DNA from: Myxococcota bacterium
Lineage (GTDB): Bacteria > Myxococcota_A > UBA9160 > UBA6930
Length of the DNA: 64,000 nt
Reading direction: 5' to 3'
NCBI GenBank assembly: GCA_028277885.1
Contig: JANQFK010000079.1
Location: 1-64,000, forward strand
Position 1 is the stretch's first letter, and every line of letters begins with the position of its first letter. Below are positions 47,789-56,290 of the stretch, piece after piece. The position numbers and the translations under genes were made by a program. Below the pieces are notes generated by a model. That model ran no database searches. It was not told the DNA's origin and was given only the letters and a program-made list of their open reading frames with translations.

Positions 47789-49177
47789 CTAGAAGCTCAG
47801 CGAGAGCTGGGTGTAGAGGTAGTCGGAATCGCCCTGGCGGCTCGAGTTCGGTGCGTCGTCGATGAAGTCGCCCGCGAACAGGTGGGCGTAGCCCAGCTCG
47901 AAGCGGACGTTGCCGGGCACCACGTCCCAGCGGACGCGCAGCTCGGCCTGGGTCCCGACGTGACGGCCGGCGTCGCCGCTCGGGTCCACCACGCCTGCGG
48001 TGGTCCAGGCGTCGCGCTCCTCGGCCAGCCAGAAGCCGCGCACGGCGAGAAAGGCGGAGAGCGTCGGCGCCGGCTTCAGCTGGAGCCGCAGGCCCGGGGT
48101 GCTGACGTTCGAGCGGGCGAAGGCGCCGTAGATGCCCGTGGGCCCGAAGTCGAAGCGCCGCGCGCCGAAGAGCGTGTCGTAGCGCTCGTTGTCCGAGTCC
48201 GTCGGGTCCTCGTCGCCGCTCGCGTAGTCGAACTGCAAGGCGAGACGGGGAGACCAGGGCGCGTCGAAGCGGTAGCCCAGCTCGACGTGGTGGAAGTGGG
48301 CGAAGTGGTCGAGCTCCTGCCGGCTCGCGGTGCCCAGCCGGGACTCGCCGAGCTGGATCGCCGACTCCACCTGGTAGTCGAAGTGCCCGGCGCGCGGCGC
48401 GCGCAGCAGGCGGAACCCGGGCGTGTAGAGCTCGCGGTTCCGCGTGGGCCGGCTGGGGTCGTCCCGCTCGTGGAGCCCGAACACGAACAGCTCGAGGGCG
48501 TCGCCCCGGGCCAGTGGCGTGCGGCCGAAGAGGCCCCAGAGCTGGGTGTCCACGCTCTCCCGGTCGAACTCCACGCGGTCGTGCCGCAGGCGCCCGGGCT
48601 CGTCGGGGAGACGCCGGACGGGAAGCATCCAGAAGGCGCGCAGCTCGCGACCCGCGTCGTCCAGCCAGCGCAGGTCGAGGCCGTCGAAGCCGTTCGCCGT
48701 GTTGCGGTAGCGGTTGCGCGCCACGAAGCGCCGGCTCCCCACGTCCATGGTGATGCGGCCCGCGCGGAGCGTGGTGCGCCCGTCCCAGGGCCCCTCGCCG
48801 CGGAGCGTGAGCCGCGCCTCCAGCAGCTCGAGGGTGTTCACCGACGTGGTGTCGATCGGGGTGTTCGGGTCCTCGAGCTCCGTGCGCGAGTCCTGGATCT
48901 CGGCGCCGAGCTCGAGCCACGGCGTGAGGCGCAGCGCGGCGCGCAGCCGGGTGCGGATCGCGATGACGTCGTCGCGCCCGTCGCGGCCGGCACGGAACGG
49001 GTCGTCGAGGAGCTCGTAGCGGACGCGGTGGTCGCCCGAGAGCGAGAGGCGCTCGGGCAGGCCCAGGAAGTCCCCGAGGCCGTCCTCGAGCCGCCACGGC
49101 TCGGCGGCGCCGGCCGGGGCGGCGGCGAGGAGCCCGACCAGCAGGACGCCCGCGCTTCTCGCCCCGATCGCGGCCAC
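47789..49177 (-). CDS. Alginate-export-family outer-membrane barrel
   Basis: This 462-residue protein has a signal peptide (IGARSAGVLLVGLLAAAPAGA) from a GTG start with GAGAGGGGG before it. Alternating beta strands typical of an 18-stranded Alginate_exp barrel follow, with DHRVRYELLDDPFR at the start and a Phe-terminated last strand (YLYTQLSLSF). Aromatic girdles and strand ends such as ELGAEIQDSRTELED are characteristic. It probably forms a pore in the outer membrane. AlgE itself exports alginate, but many members of this family import or export other solutes. No polysaccharide synthase is adjacent. Confidence 0.85.
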   Translation of the reverse strand: MAAIGARSAGVLLVGLLAAAPAGAAEPWRLEDGLGDFLGLPERLSLSGDHRVRYELLDDPFRAGRDGRDDVIAIRTRLRAALRLTPWLELGAEIQDSRTELEDPNTPIDTTSVNTLELLEARLTLRGEGPWDGRTTLRAGRITMDVGSRRFVARNRYRNTANGFDGLDLRWLDDAGRELRAFWMLPVRRLPDEPGRLRHDRVEFDRESVDTQLWGLFGRTPLARGDALELFVFGLHERDDPSRPTRNRELYTPGFRLLRAPRAGHFDYQVESAIQLGESRLGTASRQELDHFAHFHHVELGYRFDAPWSPRLALQFDYASGDEDPTDSDNERYDTLFGARRFDFGPTGIYGAFARSNVSTPGLRLQLKPAPTLSAFLAVRGFWLAEERDAWTTAGVVDPSGDAGRHVGTQAELRVRWDVVPGNVRFELGYAHLFAGDFIDDAPNSSRQGDSDYLYTQLSLSF

Positions 49178-49285
49178 GAGCCCCCTCTCCGCACCCCTCG
49201 CGGGGCCCTCCGTATAGGACACCCCGGCGCCGGATGCGAAGCAGGCGGGATCGGCACCGCGCCCCTCGCCAGCTAGGGTCGAGGC

Positions 49286-49618
49286 GTGTCGAGGAAACGT
49301 CGCGCCGCAGTCCTGGAGCCGACGGGGATCGAGGGGGCCGCGGTCGTCTTCGCCGGAGCCGCCTTCGTGAACGTCGGCCTCGGCGCGCTCCTGATCCACC
49401 AGGCGTGGCTGGGTCCCATCGCGGGCAAGGCCTTCTGCCTGCTGGGCCTCGAGCTGGCCGCCGTGGCCCTCACCACGGCCACCGTGGCCCTGGCCCTCGG
49501 TCCCGTGTGGGGGGTGCCGGCCGCGCGCAAGGCCTGGGCGGCGGGCGCCTCGGCGCTCGGTCTGAGCGTGGCCGGAGTCCTGGTCGTCTTCCCCGGGCTG
49601 CTCGGCCCCGTCCCCTGA
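49286..49618 (+). CDS. Hypothetical small membrane protein
   Basis: This 110-residue protein starts at a GTG (49286). Three hydrophobic segments are visible: AAVVFAGAAFVNVGLGALLI, LLGLELAAVALTTATVALALG and AGASALGLSVAGVLVVFPGLL. There is no charged motif or family signature beyond the basic head MSRKRRA. It is divergent from the outer-membrane barrel gene and precedes the decayed MBL region. The stop TGA overlaps an ATG (TGATG) that opens a short, unconvincing frame. Confidence 0.55.
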   Translation: MSRKRRAAVLEPTGIEGAAVVFAGAAFVNVGLGALLIHQAWLGPIAGKAFCLLGLELAAVALTTATVALALGPVWGVPAARKAWAAGASALGLSVAGVLVVFPGLLGPVP

Positions 49619-49740
49619 TGCGCGGGGACGCGGCGCTGCGGGCGTCGGCCACCGGGAAGGCGCTGGCGGCCTGCGCGTCGGGCGACCTCGCCGACGTCCC
49701 GACGCCCGCCGGAGCGCCGCTGCGCGCACGGGCCGCGCTC

Positions 49741-49986
49741 CCGACGGGCTCGAGGCGGTGGGGATCCGCACGGGCCGGGTCGGCGTGAAGGAGCCGCACC
49801 GGGCCTACCGGCCGCCCAGGGCGAATCGTTCCGCGCAGCATCGCCGGCGTCTCCGAGGACGTCGGCGAGGGGCGCCAGAGCCAGGCCCGGATCCTCCGCC
49901 AGCTGCACGAGTTCGACTCGGTGCTGCTGCCCGCCCACGAGCTCGGAGCCCTTCGACGCCTCGAGGCTCGCGCGGACGCGCCCTAG
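49741..49986 (+). pseudogene. Probable decayed MBL-fold hydrolase, internally deleted
   Basis: Two pieces in different frames fit the two ends of metallo-beta-lactamase-fold lactonases. From 49743 one frame reads DGLEAVGIRTGRVGVKEPHR, like the family's N-terminal strand. From about 49825 another reads RIVPRSIAGVSEDVGEGRQ, then QARILRQLHEFDSVLLPAHE to the stop at 49984-49986, like the C-terminal helix and the last His-containing strand. The core with HxHxDH is missing. The match is by eye only. Confidence 0.4.
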
Positions 49987-50159
49987 CGCCGCCCTCGCCT
50001 CGCGCGCTCGCGGTGCCGCCGCCGTCCCAAACCGCCCCATCCTTCGCCCGTCCCTCCGCTCGCCGCTTCGCCCGCCGCTTTGCCCGCCGGGCTGGCGCTC
50101 CTCCCCCGATCCGTCGCATCCTCGGGTCGCGCATCCCCGCGTCGCGAAGGAGGCCTCCC

Positions 50160-51896
50160 ATGTCCGAGATCAGCGTCGGCGAGCTCCTGGTTCGCTGTCT
50201 CCAGGCCGAGGGCATCGAGCTCGTCGCCGGCATCATCGACGGCGCCCACATCCCGATGGTGGTGCACACCGCCAAGTACGGGATCCGCTACGTGAACGCC
50301 CACCACGAGGAGGCCGCGGTGCACCTCGCCGAGGGCTACTCGCGCATCGCCCGCAAGCCGGGCGTGGTGATCGGCAACCCCGGCTGCGGCACGGGCAACA
50401 TGCTGGCCGGCGTGGTGAGCGCCCACGCCGAGGGCCACCCGATCGTGGCGATCGGCACGCTGCGGCCGCGCATCAAGACCGACCCGAACCGCGGCGGCGC
50501 CTGGCAGGCCGCCGACACCGAGAGCATGGCGCGCCCCATCACCAAGTACGCCGCCACGGTGCGCCAGTGGGAGCGCCTCCCGGAGATGATGCGCGCCGCC
50601 TTCCGCGCGGCCATGACCGGCCGCCCGGGCCCGGCCTACATCGCGATCCCCGACGAGCTGCTGCTCGAGCAGGTCGACGCCGACCGCCTGCCGCCGATCC
50701 ACGAGGCGTCGCGCTACCGCGTCACGAGCCTGGGCGCCGGCGACGCCGCCGCCATCGAGCGCGCCGCGGACCACCTCGCCCAGGCGAAGCGCGTCTTCAT
50801 CCACGCCGGCAAGGGCGTGCTCTGGGCCGACGGCGCCGCGGAGCTGCGCGCACTGGGCGAGCACCTGGGCGCCTGCCTGGGCGCGAGCCTCGGCGCCCGC
50901 GGCGTGGTGCCCGAGGACCATCCCCACTACTTCCATCCCTTCGATCTGGCCGGCGCCGGGCTGGCGCGGGCCGAGGCCGACGTCGTGCTCGTGGTGGGCG
51001 GGCGCCTCGGCGAGTACGACGGCTGGGGCGGGCCGCCCATGTGGGGCGACCCGGCCAAGCAGGTCACCATCCAGATCGACTCGGACCCGATGTCGATCGG
51101 ACTGAACCGCCCGGTGGACCTCGCCATCGTGGCCGACGCCCGCGCCGCCCTGGCGGCTCTCCTCGAGGCGGTGCGAGCCCGGGGCGCGGCGCGCGGCGCG
51201 CCGCCGGACCTGGCGCGCTACCGCGAGAAGACCGGCGAGACCATGCAGACGGGCATCGGCTACCTCGGCACGCCGTGCACCTCCGGCGCGAACCCCGGCA
51301 AGATGGTGATGGCGGTGCGGCAGCACTTCCCGCCCGACGCCATCACGGTGCTCGACGGCGGCAACACCACGCTCACGGGCGTCGCCTTCCACCCGATCCT
51401 CTCCTCGCCGAGCTTCCTGTACTCGGTGAAGATGGGCTACCTGGGAACCGGGCTGCCCTTCGCCATGGGGGCCCAGCTCGCCGCGCCCGAGCGTCCCGTG
51501 TGCCTGATCAGCGGCGACGGCGCCTTCGGGTTCCACGTGATGGAGCTCGAGACCGCCGTGCGCGAGGAGCTCCCCATCACCGTGGTGGTGGCGGTGGACG
51601 ACGCCTGGGGGATGGAGAAGACCGCCTTCGTCGCGCTGGGCTACGGCGCCTCGGACTGGGAGCGGCGCGGCATCGACCTGGCCTCCGTCGCCTACGACGA
51701 GCTCGCGCGCAGCCTCGGCTGCCACGGCGAGCGGGTCGAGCGGGACGAGGAGATGGAACCCGCGCTGGCCCGCTGCCGCCGGGCGAACGAGTCCGGCAAG
51801 CCCGCGCTGATCCACGTCCAGGTGGACCGCGAGCTCAACACGAAGCCGCCGGGCTGGGAGCAGTTCCGCGCGGCGCGCAGCGCCCAGGGCTACTGA
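50160..51896 (+). CDS. ThDP-dependent enzyme (acetolactate synthase/oxalyl-CoA decarboxylase-like)
   Basis: This 578-residue protein starts at the ATG at 50160 with GAAGGAGGCCTCCC before it. Three domains are in order: PYR domain with the catalytic Glu50 in NAHHEEAAVHLAEGYSR, a central domain, and a PP domain with GDGAFGFHVMELETAV. The metal site that normally reads Asn-Asn is Asp-Asp (VAVDDAWGMEK), so the Asn ligand is replaced by Asp, which can still bind Mg. Residue patterns between acetolactate synthase and oxalyl-CoA decarboxylase families leave the substrate open. A crotonase follows after seven bases, so an acyl-CoA substrate is plausible. Confidence 0.88.
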   Translation: MSEISVGELLVRCLQAEGIELVAGIIDGAHIPMVVHTAKYGIRYVNAHHEEAAVHLAEGYSRIARKPGVVIGNPGCGTGNMLAGVVSAHAEGHPIVAIGTLRPRIKTDPNRGGAWQAADTESMARPITKYAATVRQWERLPEMMRAAFRAAMTGRPGPAYIAIPDELLLEQVDADRLPPIHEASRYRVTSLGAGDAAAIERAADHLAQAKRVFIHAGKGVLWADGAAELRALGEHLGACLGASLGARGVVPEDHPHYFHPFDLAGAGLARAEADVVLVVGGRLGEYDGWGGPPMWGDPAKQVTIQIDSDPMSIGLNRPVDLAIVADARAALAALLEAVRARGAARGAPPDLARYREKTGETMQTGIGYLGTPCTSGANPGKMVMAVRQHFPPDAITVLDGGNTTLTGVAFHPILSSPSFLYSVKMGYLGTGLPFAMGAQLAAPERPVCLISGDGAFGFHVMELETAVREELPITVVVAVDDAWGMEKTAFVALGYGASDWERRGIDLASVAYDELARSLGCHGERVERDEEMEPALARCRRANESGKPALIHVQVDRELNTKPPGWEQFRAARSAQGY

Positions 51897-51903
51897 GGCC
51901 GGG

Positions 51904-52689
51904 GTGGCGGACGAGATCCTCGAGGACCGTCCCGGGCCGGGCCTGCACCGCATCACGCTGAACCAGCCCGGGCGCCGCAACCCGCTCTCGTCGACGATGA
52001 TGGGGCGGCTGTGCGACGCCCTCGATGCGGTGCGCGAGGACGCCGCGGTGCGCTGCGTGATCCTCGCCGCGGCGGGGCCCGCCTTCAGCGCGGGACACGA
52101 CCTGAAGGAGCTGGCGGGCCACCGCGGCGATCGCGAGCGCACCCGGGCCCTGTTCGATCGCTGCGCGTCGCTCATGGAGCGCATCCTCCACCTGCCCCAG
52201 CCGGTGGTCGCCCAGGTGCAGGGGATCGCGTCGGCGGCGGGCTGCCAGCTCGTCGCCACCTGCGACCTCGCCGTGGCGGCGGACACGGCGCGCTTCGTCA
52301 CGCCCGGCGTCGACATCGGCCTGTTCTGCTCGACCCCCATGGTGGCGGTCTCGCGCAACCTGCCGCGCAAGCGGGTGATGGAGATGCTGCTCACCGGCGA
52401 GGCCCTCGACGCCCCCACCGCCGTGGAGCTCGGCCTGGTGAACCGCTGCGTGGCGCCGGCCGACCTCGAGGCCGAGACCCTCGCCCTCGCGGGCCGCATC
52501 GCGGCCAAGCCCGCCAGCACGGTGCGCATCGGCAAGCAGGCCTTCTACCGCCAGGTCGAGCTGCCGACCCACGAGGCCTACGCCTACACGGCCGGCGTCA
52601 TGGCCCTGAACATGCTGGAGGAGGACGCCGGCGAGGGGATCGCGGCCTTCCTCGAGAAGCGCGACCCGGCCTGGCGCCGCGGGGACTGA
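51904..52689 (+). CDS. Enoyl-CoA hydratase/isomerase (crotonase family)
   Basis: This 261-residue protein starts at a GTG seven bases after the ThDP enzyme. The oxyanion-hole Gly/Ala segments are FSAGHDLKELAG and VQGIASAAGCQLVATCDLA. The catalytic Glu position of classical hydratases lies in a region here reading TARFVTPGVDIGLFC, without a clear Glu, so the reaction could be hydration, isomerisation or another crotonase chemistry. CoA binding is supported by the N-terminal LNQPGRRNPLSSTMM. The sulfatase gene follows with a one-base gap, so these genes are co-transcribed. Confidence 0.9.
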   Translation: MADEILEDRPGPGLHRITLNQPGRRNPLSSTMMGRLCDALDAVREDAAVRCVILAAAGPAFSAGHDLKELAGHRGDRERTRALFDRCASLMERILHLPQPVVAQVQGIASAAGCQLVATCDLAVAADTARFVTPGVDIGLFCSTPMVAVSRNLPRKRVMEMLLTGEALDAPTAVELGLVNRCVAPADLEAETLALAGRIAAKPASTVRIGKQAFYRQVELPTHEAYAYTAGVMALNMLEEDAGEGIAAFLEKRDPAWRRGD

Positions 52690-52690
52690 G

Positions 52691-54181
52691 GTGCGCTGGC
52701 TGCGCGGGGCGGCCCTCGTCGTGGGCCTCCCCCTCGTGCTCGCGATCGGGCTCGGCGCCCTCGCCCTCGGCGCGCGCTGGCTCCAGGTGCGCTGGCTCGC
52801 GGGCGACGCCCCGGCGCCGCGCCTCGAGCACAAGCAGCGCTACCTCGAGGCGCTCCCCAGGGTGGACCCCGCCGCCGCGCCGAGCTTCGTGGTGATCTTC
52901 TTCGACGACCTCGGCTGGGGCGACCTCTCGGTGCAGGGCAGCCGGCTGATCGACACCCCGCACATCGACCGCGCCGCCGCCGAGGGGCTGCGCCTGACGG
53001 ACTTCTACGCCGCCTCCCCGGTCTGCAGCCCCTCCCGCGCCGCGCTGCTCACCGGACGCCACCCGCCGCGCACCCGCACGGACCGCCACGTCTTCTTCCC
53101 CGACGAGAGCTGGCCCGGGCTCCTGCGCCGCCTGCTCGGCTGGGCCAACGAGCTGCCCCGGGACGAGATCACCCTCGCCGAGGTGCTGGGCCGCGCCGGC
53201 TACGCGACGGCCATGGTGGGCAAGTGGCACCTCGGCGGGCGCGACGGCCACCGCCCCGAGCACTTCGGCTTCGACTCCTGGCTCGGCGTGCTGTGGAGCA
53301 ACGACATGTGGCCGCTCCACCTGTATCGCGACGGCGTCGTGATCGAGGAGGATCGCCGCCCGCCCTCACCCTGGACCGGCGAGCGCGACGAGGCCTCGCC
53401 GCTCGGGCCCGGCGGCATCGACCAGTCGCGCCTCACCGAGCGCTACACCGCCGAGGCCGTCGCGTTCCTCGAGGAGAATCGCGAGCGGCCGTTCTTCCTC
53501 TACCTGGCCCACACCTTTCCCCACGTCCCCCACTACGCGTCGCCGGAACACGCCGGCCGCTCCGAGGGCGGCCTCTACGGCGACGTGGTCGAGGACCTCG
53601 ACCGCAGCACCGGCGCCGTCCTCGCCGCCCTCGACCGGCTCGGGCTGGCGGAGCGCACCCCGGTCTTCATCACCAGCGACAACGGCGCCGACTACGGCGG
53701 CAGCCCCGGCCCGCTGCGTGGCCGCAAGGGGGAGATCCTCGAGGGCGGCCAGCGGGTGCCGATGGTCGTGCGCTGGCCGGGCCGGGTGACCGCAGGCCGC
53801 GTCAGCGCCGAGCCCGCCATGAACACCGACCTGTTCCCCACCCTGCTCGCCCTCGCGGGCCTGCCGCTGCCCACGGACCGCGAGATCGACGGGCGCGACC
53901 TCACGCCGCTCCTCGTGGAGGGCGCCGACCTCCCCGACGAGCCGCTCTTCTACTTCCCGGTCCTGGACTCCCGGCCCGGCGCCGTGCGCGTGGGCCGCCT
54001 CAAGTACCTGCGCTCCACCGGCGACCTCGGACGCGACGGCGGCCACCTCACGCGGCTGGATGCCGACGCCGAGAGCCACGATCTCTCCGGCCGCCTCCCC
54101 GCCGAGGCCGAGCGGCTCGCCGCGACCCTCGAGGCGATGCGCGAGCGCGTCGCCGCGAACCCGCGCGGCTGGCTCGACTAG
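52691..54181 (+). CDS. Sulfatase (formylglycine type), membrane-anchored or secreted
   Basis: This 496-residue protein has an N-terminal membrane or signal segment (ALVVGLPLVLAIGLGALALG). The formylglycine motif is C-x-P-S-R in PVCSPSRAALLTGR (Cys112), converted by a formylglycine-generating enzyme not seen here. Metal ligands are Asp72-Asp73 (FFDDLGWGDLS) and Asp-Asn in ITSDNGADYGG. GKWHLGG and YLAHTFPHVPH match the catalytic Lys/His segments. It hydrolyses sulfate esters, probably from exported polysaccharides or steroids. Its stop overlaps the stop of the convergent xylanase gene (CTAG). Confidence 0.92.
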   Translation: MRWLRGAALVVGLPLVLAIGLGALALGARWLQVRWLAGDAPAPRLEHKQRYLEALPRVDPAAAPSFVVIFFDDLGWGDLSVQGSRLIDTPHIDRAAAEGLRLTDFYAASPVCSPSRAALLTGRHPPRTRTDRHVFFPDESWPGLLRRLLGWANELPRDEITLAEVLGRAGYATAMVGKWHLGGRDGHRPEHFGFDSWLGVLWSNDMWPLHLYRDGVVIEEDRRPPSPWTGERDEASPLGPGGIDQSRLTERYTAEAVAFLEENRERPFFLYLAHTFPHVPHYASPEHAGRSEGGLYGDVVEDLDRSTGAVLAALDRLGLAERTPVFITSDNGADYGGSPGPLRGRKGEILEGGQRVPMVVRWPGRVTAGRVSAEPAMNTDLFPTLLALAGLPLPTDREIDGRDLTPLLVEGADLPDEPLFYFPVLDSRPGAVRVGRLKYLRSTGDLGRDGGHLTRLDADAESHDLSGRLPAEAERLAATLEAMRERVAANPRGWLD

Positions 54182-55353
54182 GAGCCCGACCCGGGATGGG
54201 TCGGCCTGCGCCCCGCCTGCCGGCCGTCGCGGCGCAGTCCGGCGAGCACCAGGCCCAGGGCCACGAGCAGCGCGGTTCCCGGCTCCGGGACGGCGCGCGC
54301 CGCGAAGGCGTCGCGGATGCCGAACCAGGCCGGCTTGCGCTCGAAGTCCGCGTCCAGCGGGAGCGGCTGCCGGTCGGGGCCGAAGAAGGAGTCGTACCAC
54401 GTGTAGCGATCCGTGAAGCCCCAGGTGGTGATCCGGTCGCACCCGGCGACGGCCAGGCAGGCGGAGACGACGTCGAAGTACTGCCGGCCCTGGGTCTCGA
54501 GGGCGCCCTCCTCCACCCGGATGCCGATGTCGAGCTCCGTGATCTCCACCACCAGCCCCAGGTCCGCGAAGGCCTGGATGCGGGCCTGGAGCACGTCGGC
54601 GGGCAGCTCGGCGGGCACGAAGGGGAAGTGGCCCTGGAAGCCGACCCCGTGCACCGGGACGCCGTCGGCAAGCAGCTCCTGGACGTACGCGAGCATGGCG
54701 TCGAACTTCGTGGTGGAGAGCGCGATCAGCGTCTCGTTGAGGAAGAGCGTCGCGTCGGGATCGGCCTCGTGGGCGATGTGGAAGGCCTCGGCGACGTACT
54801 CCGGACCCAGCTTCTCGAAGAAGACGTTGGCGTAGAGCTCCACGCCGAAGGTCTCGAGGGGCTCGTTCACCACGTCCCAGGCGTCGACCCGACCGCGGTA
54901 GCGACCCACCACGGTGCGGATGTGGTCCTCCATGAGCGCGCGCACCTCGGCCGGGTCCTCGGCGGAGGTCAGGTACGCGGGCGAGCTGTCCACCATCTCC
55001 TGGTCCCAGAGCAGGGTGTGGCCGCGCACCGTCATGCCGTTGGCCTCGGCGAACTCCACCACCCGGTCGGCACCGGCGAAGTCGTAGCGATCGGGCTCGG
55101 GATGCAGCGAGTCCCACTTCATGGCGTTCTCGGCGGTGACCGAGTCGAAGTCCCGGGCCAGGGCGGGAGCGTAGAGCGGGTCGGCGTCCAGCAGGAACGG
55201 CTCGATGGCGGCGCCGATCCGGACCCCGGTGAGCGCCGCCACCTCGCGGAGCGCGCAGTCCGCCCCCACCTCGAGGCAGGCGGGCAGCGCCGCCGCGGGA
55301 GCGGCGAGCCCCCAGGCGAGGAGCCCGGCGAGGGCCGAGGAGATGCGGACCAT
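54178..55353 (-). CDS. GH10 endo-beta-1,4-xylanase with PEP-CTERM signal and extra tail
   Basis: This 391-residue protein has a signal peptide (VRISSALAGLLAWGLAAPAAA). The GH10 barrel carries the acid/base Glu164 in DAWDVVNEPLE and the nucleophile Glu273 in VVEITELDIG. HTLLWDQ, near 112-118, binds the substrate subsite. It should cleave internal xylan bonds outside the cell. A PEP-CTERM signal PEPGTALLVALGLVLAGLRR is present, but about 16 residues follow it (DGRQAGRRPTHPGSGS), partly encoded by a copy of the intergenic hairpin element. This tail is unusual because PEP-CTERM proteins normally end just after the basic stretch. Confidence 0.9.
   Translation of the reverse strand: MVRISSALAGLLAWGLAAPAAALPACLEVGADCALREVAALTGVRIGAAIEPFLLDADPLYAPALARDFDSVTAENAMKWDSLHPEPDRYDFAGADRVVEFAEANGMTVRGHTLLWDQEMVDSSPAYLTSAEDPAEVRALMEDHIRTVVGRYRGRVDAWDVVNEPLETFGVELYANVFFEKLGPEYVAEAFHIAHEADPDATLFLNETLIALSTTKFDAMLAYVQELLADGVPVHGVGFQGHFPFVPAELPADVLQARIQAFADLGLVVEITELDIGIRVEEGALETQGRQYFDVVSACLAVAGCDRITTWGFTDRYTWYDSFFGPDRQPLPLDADFERKPAWFGIRDAFAARAVPEPGTALLVALGLVLAGLRRDGRQAGRRPTHPGSGS
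54186..54204 (-). repeat. Half copy of the intergenic hairpin repeat inside a gene end
   Basis: CCGACCC pairs with GGGTCGG around a GGGAT loop. The stem is the same as in the second hairpin of the repeat at 3586-3606 (loop AGGAT there). The other hairpin of the unit is absent. It lies within the last codons of the xylanase gene and 5-23 bases past the sulfatase stop. Confidence 0.6.
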
Positions 55354-55467
55354 CGAGGAGTTGTGGCTCCCCGGGCCGCGATGTCGCGCCCCGCGCCCGC
55401 GGGCCCGGAGAGGCGCTACCGTTGCGCCGGGGCACGGGAGGCGGACGCAGAGAAGGGGGAGGTGCGG

Positions 55468-56256
55468 GTGCTCGAAGGCAGGACCGCCCTCGTCACCGGC
55501 GCGGCAGCCGGCATCGGGCGCGCCAGCGCCCTGGCCCTGGCCCGCGCCGGGGCGGACGTGGCCGTGACCGACGTGGACGAGGCGGGCGTCGCCGAGACCG
55601 CGCGCGGCATCGAGGAGGCCGGGCGCAAGGCGCTGCCCTTGGTGGCCGACGCCGGCTCCGCCGAGGACGCGCGCCGCAGCGTCGAGGCCACGGTCCGGCA
55701 GCTCGGGCGCCTCGACGTGCTCTACAACAACGCCGGCGTCGCCCTCGTGGGCCAGGACGGCTTCACCCCGGACGTCACCCCCGAGGTCTGGGACCGCGTC
55801 ATCCGCATCAACCTCTCGGGCGTCTTCTACCTGTGCCACTACGCCATCCCCCAGATGGCGAAGAACGGCGGCGGCTCGATCATCAACGCCGCCTCGTCCA
55901 TGGCGAGCGTTCCCCTCGGCGGCATGGACGCCTACGCGGCCTCGAAGGGAGGCGTGGCCATGCTGACCAAGTCGCTGTGCGCCGGGGCCGGACGCCTCGG
56001 CGTGCGCGTCAACGCGATCGGGCCGGGCTACGTCGATACGCCCATGAACAGCGTGATCTGGCAGAGCGAGCCGCTCAAGGAAGGCTTCGCCCGGGGCCAC
56101 GCCACGGGACTCCAGTCCGCCGAGGAGATCGCCGAGCTGGTGGTGTTCCTGGCGAGCGACGCGTCGCGGAGCCTCACCGGCGCCCTGCTCACCTGCGACC
56201 GGGGCTGGACCGCCTTCAAGCAGCCCGAGCTGCTGTCGGCGCCGCCGAGCCGCTAG
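55468..56256 (+). CDS. Short-chain dehydrogenase/reductase
   Basis: This 262-residue protein starts at the GTG at 55468, with AGAAGGGGGAGGTGCGG before it; a GTG six bases upstream is also possible. The cofactor motif is [10 protein letters not shown] (10-19), NNAG follows in [10 protein letters not shown], and the catalytic Ser/Tyr/Lys are in NAASSMASV and AYAASKGG (Tyr156, Lys160). The C-terminus [20 protein letters not shown] is the classical SDR form. It oxidises or reduces a secondary alcohol or ketone with NAD(P). It is upstream of serC, but the gap and start sites suggest separate functions. Confidence 0.9.
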   Translation: MLEGRTALVTGAAAGIGRASALALARAGADVAVTDVDEAGVAETARGIEEAGRKALPLVADAGSAEDARRSVEATVRQLGRLDVLYNNAGVALVGQDGFTPDVTPEVWDRVIRINLSGVFYLCHYAIPQMAKNGGGSIINAASSMASVPLGGMDAYAASKGGVAMLTKSLCAGAGRLGVRVNAIGPGYVDTPMNSVIWQSEPLKEGFARGHATGLQSAEEIAELVVFLASDASRSLTGALLTCDRGWTAFKQPELLSAPPSR

Positions 56257-56290
56257 ACTCGGCGCTCCCCGCGCCCCGGAGACCCACCCG

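Noticed and set aside
46218-49097. 959-codon minus-strand frame across the aminotransferase and barrel genes
   Set aside because: It is in a different frame of the same strand and loses coding sense; real genes at 46295 and 47789 account for the region.
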